A stretch of DNA of 40,622 nt from Candidatus Zipacnadia bacterium (GTDB lineage: Bacteria > Armatimonadota > Zipacnadia > Zipacnadales > UBA5352), in contig JALGVA010000029.1 of the NCBI GenBank assembly GCA_029820295.1, forward strand, positions 410-41,031. The letters run 5' to 3'. The notes under the pieces are model-generated. The model ran no database searches. It saw only the letters and a program-made list of their open reading frames with translations, and had not been told where the DNA came from. Position numbers and translations under genes: made by a program. Shown here piece by piece: positions 34,801-40,622 of this stretch. Each line of letters starts with the position of its first letter. Within the stretch, counting starts at the first letter, position 1.

Positions 34801-35288
34801 TCGATGTCCCACCCGGCCGGGGCGGCGATCCTGTCCCACTGCCACTGCTGATCGTAGAGCGGGTCATTGGGCACAGCGGTCGGGTACTTGAGGTAGTCGG
34901 GGGCGGCCAGGGCGGCGACCGCTTCCCGCGTCCACAGGTCCCGGCCCTCCACCACAGACATGCCGTCGGGAAGGCCCACAACCACCAGCGAGGTGTTGTT
35001 GATGACCTCGATAAGCGTGCACTTGTTCGCATCGAGGCGCCGCTGCAGGTCGTCGAGCGTGGTGCCGGGAGCGAGCTGCACGATCACCCGACCCGCGACG
35101 GCCAGGTCCGGCACCAGTTGCACCCCGCCGCCGGGGGTGGCCATGGGATACATCCGGGGGCTGACCACCTCCGTCTCGAAGGCCGCGGCGCCCAGCGCAG
35201 ACACGAGCATGAGTGCGGACACAACACAGAGGGTGAGGGCGAATGGGGGCAGGTACCGCAGGCCGGTGTGGCGTCGGCCGTAAGACAT
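31884..35288 (-). CDS. S8 subtilisin-like peptidase with FnIII and FlgD-Ig-type C terminus
   Basis: A 1134-residue secreted protease. The ATG at 35288 follows GGGGAGG at about nine bases and starts a signal peptide (RYLPPFALTLCVVSALMLVSALGAAA). Prodomain to about 140; catalytic domain with D175 in CDTGYDPDHPDL, H242 in RHGTHCAG, N332 in AAAGNEYW and S420 in GTSMACP (Cys where Ala or Ser is usual). A Ca-binding-like DTDDDGNGFVDD insert is at 201-212. Two FnIII domains (about 478-680), a beta region and an FlgD-Ig-like end (VLNIAGRVVQSLAVGREQ) follow. Same architecture as the next gene, so a tandem duplication that has diverged. Read from the promoter at 35358-35386. Confidence 0.92.
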   Translation of the reverse strand: MSYGRRHTGLRYLPPFALTLCVVSALMLVSALGAAAFETEVVSPRMYPMATPGGGVQLVPDLAVAGRVIVQLAPGTTLDDLQRRLDANKCTLIEVINNTSLVVVGLPDGMSVVEGRDLWTREAVAALAAPDYLKYPTAVPNDPLYDQQWQWDRIAAPAGWDIETGAGTTVVAVCDTGYDPDHPDLVDKYWVNQAELAGTADTDDDGNGFVDDIYGWDFVDDDNDPDAGPQQGDTYLPDSVRHGTHCAGAVGATTDNDLGVAGHDWACQLMMLRVLGFDGGTDASVIGGIQYAIDNGADVISLSIGGGYSPIYDPVFANANAAGIVVVAAAGNEYWTFTDDPSTWLSPVCNDGPNLGVDNFVLGVGASDEADIVGDFSNRDASSYNFVDVIAPGVDTFSTYYSNPAFADLVPEYGLMTGTSMACPIAAGLAALVKGHFPGYSADDIINQIRDTCDNIDAENPLIVGTIGEGRINTAAALGLDVPPDPPTNVQAFDTLGDEGGSITVTWSVPRQDDQDVLGYNVLRAPENPGVPHTPGGFTQIAQLPPGSSFYIDAPVSDHTPYWYQIVVFDAANSVPSSVAGPAEARDDLPPEQITNLVAADTQADQGGSISLSWYGYDFPDDLAEYRVYRGTGSFTDVADMEPLATTDPAEGQHYVDDTTEDGTQYWYAVTAVDDEDNEDTEVIPAGPVVSNPNFSFNYPPGLSIIAVGAVPAAPDSNKIADILGIGPDDAIDLAAWDATSNGGAYVLWSEAPGNALFTQALGRAWWLRSDRPILVNISGEAAPAEDFELPVPAGWSLWGNPYTVRLDFGATEVTGIGQGTPVSLETSNQLGYARDYAWSYDPFTNSYRLITGANLPFATQFIQPGRGVFFMARRPATLVLKRQVVAAAAEREPEPLDGWALQLVAEAAGAADVDNYVGVSARAAEVSGIVSPPRPDADLDLYFVRPTAAGARLATDFVTTAAEATWKVRVACATPGATVRLSWPDLSRLPADCRPVLVDEDTGRTIYLRTSTGYSYEVGDEPVERNFTLRIGDAGDALAIVAPGAIGGVGTAQVVYTLTDDAAVTVDVLNIAGRVVQSLAVGREQLAGPQQLVWDGRSSAGTAAPAGNYLVRIVARGADGQQVSAVRALQLER

Positions 35289-35357
35289 GACTGACCGCCT
35301 CCCCAACGGAGGTTCAATCGCCATACGATCAGCAGCATCGAGGCGTGAGCCGAACCG

Positions 35358-35386
35358 ATGATACCAACTTCGGTGGGGCGTGTCAA
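35358..35386 (-). promoter_or_regulatory. Sigma-70 promoter for the subtilase-lipoprotein unit
   Basis: On the minus strand TTGACA (35386-35381) and TATCAT (35363-35358) are separated by exactly 17 bases, close to the sigma-70 consensus. Transcription would start near 35351, about 63 bases before the subtilase ATG. No other strong minus-strand promoter is seen in the unit. Confidence 0.85.
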
Positions 35387-35515
35387 CCGGCTGGCCCGCC
35401 GGGCGCTCGGGGCGTCCTGAGCCGCTCACCGGGCGGCCGGGATGTGGTGAGACACGCGGCTCGCAGGTGCCGAGCCGGGCCCCCCGCCGGCCGGTCGCAA
35501 GCCCGGAGGGCGCGG

Positions 35516-35544
35516 TTGACTTGCCCCCTGCCCTGTGCTATACT
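35516..35544 (+). promoter_or_regulatory. Sigma-70 promoter for yvcK
   Basis: TTGACT (35516-35521) and TATACT (35539-35544) with a 17-base spacer. Transcription would begin near 35551, giving a leader of about 140 bases before the yvcK ATG. It faces away from the minus-strand promoter 130 bases to the left. Confidence 0.85.
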
Positions 35545-35552
35545 CGCGCGTG

Positions 35553-35612
35553 CTGGCGGAGAGGCCCGTATTCCGCCGCCAGTGGCGCGTCTGGCGGCCC
35601 CGACGCCAGACG
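35553..35612 (+). promoter_or_regulatory. Structured yvcK leader with mutually exclusive stems
   Basis: Four complementary segments lie in order: A CTGGCGG (35553-35559), B CCGCCAG (35576-35582), C CTGGCGG (35591-35597), D CGCCAG (35604-35609). A:B and C:D can pair together (C:D extends to a perfect 9-bp stem, 35588-35596 with 35604-35612), or B:C can pair instead. This is an attenuator-like arrangement. No T-run follows D, so a rho-independent terminator is not shown; control of stability or translation, or simple chance in GC-rich DNA, remain possible. Confidence 0.45.
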
Positions 35613-35692
35613 GGCGCGTGGTAGACCGTCTGCGCCGCGCGCCGATCCGTGCCCCGCATCTGCGCACCATCACAGGAGGGCGACAGCGCGAC

Positions 35693-36982
35693 ATGACCGG
35701 CGCCCTGCGCAGATGGCTGAGCTGGCTCTACCCCGGACTGCGGGTCAAGCGCTGGCTGGCGCTGCTCACCGTGGGGCTGGCCGCGCTCAGCTTCGGCGTG
35801 CTGCTCATTGCCAACCTGACGGTCTTCGACCTCATAGGCTCGCTGGGCGGACCGCGGCGGGCCACCCTGGTCGGCCTGGCGGCGGCGGCGCTGGGCGTGC
35901 TGGCGGTGGTGGTGGCGCTGCGTCAGCTCATGAGTTCGGTGGCCAGCGCCCTGCATCCCGAGGGCGGCAGTCGGCTGGTGGACCTGATGCTCAGCCAGCG
36001 ACGGCTGCAGGTGGGCCCGCGCGTGGTCGCCATCGGCGGCGGCACAGGTCTGTCCACGCTGCTGCGCGGCCTCAAGCAGTTCACCACCAACATCTCGGCC
36101 ATCGCCACAGTGGCCGACGATGGCGGCAGTTCGGGGCGGCTGCGCGAGGACATGAACGTGCCCGCGCCCGGCGATATCCGCAACTGCCTGGTGGCGCTGG
36201 CCGACTCCGAGCCGCTGATGACCGAACTGTTCCAGTACCGCTTCAACGGCCAGTCCGGTGGCCTGGGGGGGCACAGCTTCGGGAACCTTCTCATAGCCGC
36301 GCTCACCGAGATCACCGGCGACTTCGAGCTGGCGATCCGCGAGACCAGCCGGGTCCTGGCCATCCGCGGGCGCGTGCTGCCGCCCACGGCCGACTCGGTG
36401 GCGCTGTGCGCGCGCATGAAGGACGGCTCGGTGGTGCGCGGTGAGTCGGCGATCACTGCGGCCGGTCAGGAGATCGACTACGTCTATCTCGACCCGCCCG
36501 ATCCGCGCGGGCTCGAGGAGGTGACCCGGGCGATCGCCGAGGCCGAGCTGATCGTGATCGGCCCGGGCAGCACCTTCACCAGCGTGATCCCCAACTTCCT
36601 GGTGCCGGCGGTCAACGAGGCGGTGCAGCAGTCCACGGCAACCAGGGTGTTCGTGTGTAACATCATGACCCAGCCGGGCGAGACGGTGGGCTTCACCGCC
36701 GCCGATCACGTCCGGGCCATCCTGCGGCACACCGGCGAGCTGCCCTTTGACTACGTGCTGATGAACTCCGCGCCGGTGGACGGCTGGGTGCTGCAGCGCT
36801 ATCATGCCAGCGGCGCGGACCTGGTCGAGCCCGACTACACCGAGGTAGCGCGCATGGGGCTGATCCCGGTGCGCGCCGATCTGGTGAGCGTGTCGCCTGA
36901 CGGCTGGGTGCGCCACGACGTCGAGGTCGTCGCGCGCAAGCTGGTGGAGCTGTACGAAGAACGCGCGCCCGTGCTGGTGTGA
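35693..36982 (+). CDS. yvcK: YvcK family gluconeogenesis factor, membrane-anchored form
   Basis: A 429-residue protein. Two membrane helices at about 21-48 and 57-77 precede the YvcK/CofD-like domain with GGGTGLS at 115-121, ADDGGSSG at 141-148 and PGDIRNC at 159-165, the UDP-sugar/nucleotide-binding and family signatures. In Bacillus and mycobacteria YvcK homologues bind UDP-sugars and are needed for cell-wall growth on gluconeogenic carbon. The N-terminal helices would place it at the membrane. The ATG at 35693 has AGGAGG 13 bases upstream, a rather long gap; upstream sequence in frame is not protein-like. It is followed at 95 bases by gap. Confidence 0.93.
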   Translation: MTGALRRWLSWLYPGLRVKRWLALLTVGLAALSFGVLLIANLTVFDLIGSLGGPRRATLVGLAAAALGVLAVVVALRQLMSSVASALHPEGGSRLVDLMLSQRRLQVGPRVVAIGGGTGLSTLLRGLKQFTTNISAIATVADDGGSSGRLREDMNVPAPGDIRNCLVALADSEPLMTELFQYRFNGQSGGLGGHSFGNLLIAALTEITGDFELAIRETSRVLAIRGRVLPPTADSVALCARMKDGSVVRGESAITAAGQEIDYVYLDPPDPRGLEEVTRAIAEAELIVIGPGSTFTSVIPNFLVPAVNEAVQQSTATRVFVCNIMTQPGETVGFTAADHVRAILRHTGELPFDYVLMNSAPVDGWVLQRYHASGADLVEPDYTEVARMGLIPVRADLVSVSPDGWVRHDVEVVARKLVELYEERAPVLV

Positions 36983-37059
36983 GCGCGACGACGGAAGTGA
37001 GTTCTCCCGGCAGGATTTCCCCCGCGGATCTGCTCCGGAGAGTTGACGCGTCGCAATAG

Positions 37060-38094
<1,035 letters not shown>

Positions 38095-38109
38095 GCCCTC
38101 GCGACGAAC

Positions 38110-38144
38110 ACAGGCGCCGTCCCCGCCCGGGGCGGCGCCTGTTT
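38110..38144 (+). terminator. Terminator hairpin between gap and pgk
   Basis: ACAGGCGCCG (38110-38119) pairs with CGGCGCCTGT (38133-38142), with an inner CCCC/GGGG stem, followed by TTTCACCTTT. It is a good rho-independent-type hairpin inside a glycolytic operon, so it may lower pgk-tpiA expression relative to gap, or end one of two transcripts. Confidence 0.75.
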
Positions 38145-38177
38145 CACCTTTGACGGGCGTGCACGGAGGGATCGATC

Positions 38178-39362
38178 GTGCCCAAGTTGAGTGTCAGTGA
38201 CGTGGACTGCGCGGGCAAGCGCGTGCTGGTGCGCGTGGATTTCAACGTGCCCATCGAGGACGGCGTCATCACCGACGACACCCGCATCGAGCGCGCGTTG
38301 CCCACCATCAACCTGCTCCTGGAGGCGGGGGCGACCGTGACGCTGTGTTCGCACCTGGGCCGGCCCAAGGGCGAGGTCGTGCCCGACGAGTCCCTGGCGC
38401 CGGTGGCCACGCGCCTGGACGAGATGGTCGATGCCGAGGTCATCATGGCGCCGGACTGCATCGGAGACGACGTCACCGCCCTGCGCGCGAACCTGCGTGC
38501 CGACCAGGTGCTCATGCTCGAGAACACGCGCTTCCACCCCGGCGAGAAGAGCAACGACCCCGGGTTCGCGCGTGCGCTCGCCGGTGACGCCGAGCTGTTC
38601 GTGGACGACGCTTTCGGCAGCACACACCGCGCCCACGCCTCGACCGTGGGCGTGACTGAGCACATCGACGTGTGCGTGGCGGGCCTGCTGGTGCGCGAGG
38701 AGCTGGAGAAGCTGCAGCCCTGCCGCGAGGCGTCGGGCGAGGGCTTCGTGGTGATCCTCGGCGGCGCCAAGGTCGAGGACAAGATCGACGCCATCCGCAG
38801 GCTACTGCCGCGCGCGGAGAAGCTGATCATCGGCGGCGCGATGGCCTGGGCGTTCTTCAAGGCACGTGACATGGAGATCGGCACGTCGCTGTGCAAGAAG
38901 AAGAGCCTCGAGGCCGCCGAAGAGATCATAGCGACGATGGGCAAGTACCTCGACCGCATGGTTCTGCCGGTGGACGTGCACATGGTGCAGAAGGAGCCGG
39001 ACACGGGCGAGATGAAGTTCGCCGCCGCCGACGCTATCGAGCCCGGCTGGGATGCGCTGGACATCGGCCCGGAGACGCAGGCGCTGTTCGGCGCCGCCGT
39101 CAGGGACGCGCAGATCGTGTTCTGGAACGGGCCGATGGGCTTCTTCGAGAAGCGGCCCTTCGACGAGGGCACCAGGGCGCTGGCGCTGGCGCTGGCCGAG
39201 ACCGACGCGTACACCGTGGTGGGCGGCGGGGACTCGGCCGCGGCCATCGCGCAGATGGGCTTCGAGGACGAGATGTCGCACGTCTCCACCGGCGGCGGCG
39301 CGTCCATTGAGTTCGTGCAGGGCGACGCGCTGCCCGGCGTTGACGCGCTCGACGACAAGTGA
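38178..39362 (+). CDS. pgk: Phosphoglycerate kinase
   Basis: A 394-residue enzyme that transfers phosphate from 1,3-bisphosphoglycerate to ADP. The GTG start follows GGAGGG at seven bases. Family signatures: RVLVRVDFNVP near the N terminus, SHLGRPKG (substrate side), ENTRFHPGEK, DDAFGSTHRAHAS, the ILGGAKVEDKI hinge region, and the nucleotide-side GPMGFFE and GGGDSAAAI. Length is normal. It lies 83 bases after gap beyond a terminator hairpin and 38 bases before tpiA; a 7-bp hairpin (39368-39384) sits in that gap. Confidence 0.98.
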   Translation: MPKLSVSDVDCAGKRVLVRVDFNVPIEDGVITDDTRIERALPTINLLLEAGATVTLCSHLGRPKGEVVPDESLAPVATRLDEMVDAEVIMAPDCIGDDVTALRANLRADQVLMLENTRFHPGEKSNDPGFARALAGDAELFVDDAFGSTHRAHASTVGVTEHIDVCVAGLLVREELEKLQPCREASGEGFVVILGGAKVEDKIDAIRRLLPRAEKLIIGGAMAWAFFKARDMEIGTSLCKKKSLEAAEEIIATMGKYLDRMVLPVDVHMVQKEPDTGEMKFAAADAIEPGWDALDIGPETQALFGAAVRDAQIVFWNGPMGFFEKRPFDEGTRALALALAETDAYTVVGGGDSAAAIAQMGFEDEMSHVSTGGGASIEFVQGDALPGVDALDDK

Positions 39363-39367
39363 CGCGG

Positions 39368-39384
39368 CGGCGGCAGAGCCGCCG
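39368..39384 (+). promoter_or_regulatory. Small hairpin at the pgk-tpiA junction
   Basis: CGGCGGC-AGA-GCCGCCG forms a perfect 7-bp stem six bases after the pgk stop and just upstream of the AAGGGAG ribosome-binding site of tpiA. It lacks a T-run, so mRNA processing or stabilisation is more likely than termination. Confidence 0.4.
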
Positions 39385-39400
39385 TAAGGGAGTGATACCG

Positions 39401-40213
39401 GTGCGCAAGCCGATCATGGCCGGGAACTGGAAGATGAACTGCGACAACGACGAGGCGCAGGCGCTCGCCGATGGCGTGTTGGCGCGCGCGGGGCAGGTCG
39501 AGGACGCGACCGTGATTCTGTGCCCGCCCGCCACCGCGCTGACCACGGTGCACGCCGCCATCGCCAACTCCAACATCAAGCTCGGCGGCCAGAACTTGTT
39601 CTGGGAGGAGGCAGGCGCCTTCACCGGCGAGATCTCGGCCAAGATGCTGCTCGCCTGCGGCTGCGAGTATGTCATCATCGGCCACTCCGAGCGGCGCGGC
39701 CGCTTCGGCACGGTCGATGAGGCCGACGCGGAGGACCTGGCCGCCATCTTCAGCGACACCGACGCGACCGTCAACCGCAAGGTCAGGGCCGCGCTGGCGG
39801 CGGGCCTGAGGCCCATCGTGTGCTGCGGCGAGCTGCTCAGCGAGCGCCAGGCCGGTAAGACCGACGGCGTGGTTGCGGCGCAGGTGCGGGCCATGCTCGA
39901 CGGCATCGATGACGAGGGCGTGGCCAACATGGTCATCGCTTACGAGCCCGTGTGGGCCATCGGCACCGGCGAGGTGTGTGACGCCGACGAAGCCGGGCGC
40001 GTGTGCGGGATGATCCGCGACGTGGTGGAGCAGGCGTGCGGCCCGGAGCTGGCCGAGGACATGCAGATCCTCTACGGCGGCTCGGTCAAGCCCGACAACG
40101 TCGAGGGCCTGATGGCCATGACGGACATCGACGGCGGCCTGGTGGGCGGCGCGTCGCTCAAGGCCGACTCGTTCGGCGCCCTGATCGAGGCCGCGGTCGC
40201 CAGCGTGCGGTAG
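39401..40213 (+). CDS. tpiA: Triose-phosphate isomerase with insertion near the active-site helix
   Basis: A 270-residue enzyme interconverting dihydroxyacetone phosphate and glyceraldehyde-3-phosphate. The GTG at 39401 is eight bases after GGGAG and starts at RKPIMAGNWKMN, so K11 aligns with the catalytic lysine. H95 is in GHSERR and E182 in AYEPVWAIGTG; the phosphate loops YGGSVKPDN and GGASLK are present. The family usually reads FGETDExVN after GHSERR; here about 15 extra residues (104-123) lie between FG and VN, which explains a length near 270 instead of about 250. The extension is a clade-type character rather than a defect. It ends the operon before a strong terminator. Confidence 0.97.
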   Translation: MRKPIMAGNWKMNCDNDEAQALADGVLARAGQVEDATVILCPPATALTTVHAAIANSNIKLGGQNLFWEEAGAFTGEISAKMLLACGCEYVIIGHSERRGRFGTVDEADAEDLAAIFSDTDATVNRKVRAALAAGLRPIVCCGELLSERQAGKTDGVVAAQVRAMLDGIDDEGVANMVIAYEPVWAIGTGEVCDADEAGRVCGMIRDVVEQACGPELAEDMQILYGGSVKPDNVEGLMAMTDIDGGLVGGASLKADSFGALIEAAVASVR

Positions 40214-40236
40214 CGCCGCGCCTCGGACATGACGAC

Positions 40237-40267
40237 AAGAGCCGCCGGCACGCGCCGGCGGCTCTTT
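40237..40267 (+). terminator. Strong terminator after tpiA
   Basis: AAGAGCCGCCGGC (40237-40249) pairs perfectly with GCCGGCGGCTCTT (40254-40266), loop ACGC, followed by TCGCTT. A 13-bp stem 23 bases after the tpiA stop ends the yvcK-gap-pgk-tpiA unit. Confidence 0.88.
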
Positions 40268-40564
40268 CGCTTGCGGCCGCCCGGGTCCCCGGGAGAGGCC
40301 CGAAGCGGTGAGGCGGATCATCCGGCCGGCGCGGCGCCGGTCACGATCGACCTGCGTCCCTCCCGAGGAGGGCGCCGGGACGAGGCTGGTCGCCCCGGCG
40401 CCTGTGCGTCAAAGCTCCCCCGATCTCCCCGTCGCCCCCTCTGCACACGCCTGTGGCCTCCGCGCCCGAACCCGCTCCCCGCCCGTGTGCGCATGGGTTA
40501 ACGGCACGCGCCGCCGGAACTTGAGTCCCGAGCCGGAGGAAAGCGCATCGCCCCGCAGGGGGCG
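40268..40564. other. Non-coding stretch with two hairpins
   Basis: No protein-like frame. CCCTCC-CGA-GGAGGG (40358-40372) is a 6-bp hairpin. GGCGCCGGG (40371-40379) pairs with CCCGGCGCC (40394-40402), a 9-bp stem with an inner CGA/TCG. The second lies downstream of the minus-strand gene that enters at 40622 and could help end its transcript. No recognised RNA family or promoter. Confidence 0.5.
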
Positions 40565-40622
40565 TCACCAATCGGCGAGGCACTGGACGGCGTCGCCCAC
40601 GACGACGGGCGAGGAGTACCCC
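40565..40622 (-). CDS. C-terminal end of a gene entering from the right, PQQ-propeller-like
   Basis: On the minus strand one frame reads GYSSPVVVGDAVQCLADW and then TGA (40567-40565). SSPVVVGD followed by a short strand is the pattern of a PQQ/BamB-like beta-propeller blade. Only 18 codons are visible and no start lies in the window, so both the gene and its fold are tentative. Confidence 0.4.
   Translation of the reverse strand, partial: GYSSPVVVGDAVQCLADW

Noticed and set aside
35550-35624. Short frame GTG...TAG encoding a Trp/Arg-rich 24-residue peptide in the yvcK leader
   Set aside because: The predicted transcript starts at about 35551, so the GTG would not be on the message, and no ribosome-binding site is present.
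40341-40583. 80-codon minus-strand frame near the right edge
   Set aside because: Composition is Arg/Gly/Ala-rich, no ribosome-binding site, and it overlaps two hairpins; the other minus frame (18 codons to the edge) is more protein-like.

Overview
The window is about 40.6 kb of very GC-rich, gene-dense bacterial DNA. I see no rRNA, tRNA, CRISPR array, transposase or phage gene. The content is large secreted, carbohydrate-oriented proteins (heparinase II/III-type lyase, glycoside-hydrolase-like TIM barrels, LamG/CBM-like modules, a ceramidase-like hydrolase), FlgD-Ig-terminated subtilases, and a yvcK-gap-pgk-tpiA block. This suggests an uncultured, polymer-degrading bacterium of the Armatimonadota/Hydrogenedentota/Planctomycetota type. 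The taxon is inference; the insertion in TpiA is the most usable phylogenetic character.

Layout. (1) 1-5311, minus strand: four tightly spaced genes for secreted proteins (CBM/PKD-like, beta-propeller, HELWH zincin-like, glycosidase-like cut by the window edge and carrying a frameshift). (2) 5529-6992, plus: a ferredoxin:thioredoxin-reductase-type catalytic subunit directly before a PRX_like1 thioredoxin-fold protein, then a polytopic membrane protein interrupted by an in-frame TGA. (3) 7005-7682: a gene-poor stretch with a cluster of perfect hairpins. (4) 7683-20279, plus: D-2-hydroxyacid dehydrogenase, ceramidase-like hydrolase, a GATase/LamG multidomain protein, a glycosidase-like TIM barrel, a heparinase II/III-type lyase, a single-pass protein with a duplicated domain, and a pair of small related proteins. 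(5) 20310-27302, mostly minus: metallophosphoesterase and two exported unknowns, a lone plus-strand MobA-like gene with a degenerate nucleotide-binding loop, then a GNAT acetyltransferase behind a 1014-residue GH123/DUF6067-like protein. (6) 27340-35288, minus: two tandem subtilases and a lipoprotein, read from a near-consensus sigma-70 promoter and closed by a 14-bp-stem terminator. (7) 35516-40267, plus: a second near-consensus promoter, a structured leader, yvcK, gap, a terminator hairpin, pgk, tpiA and a strong terminator. (8) The last 300 bases are non-coding apart from the end of a minus-strand gene entering from the right.

How it fits together: the exported lyases, glycosidase-like and peptidase genes look like a polymer-scavenging set, and the YvcK-GAPDH-PGK-TIM block supplies the central carbon step. 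The most interesting unexplained signals are the yvcK leader with mutually exclusive pairings, the in-frame TGA gene, the FTR/PRX_like1 pair, the MobA-like protein without its signature loop, the duplicated GPPQSEW-domain protein with its two small partners, and the hairpin cluster at 7145-7447.
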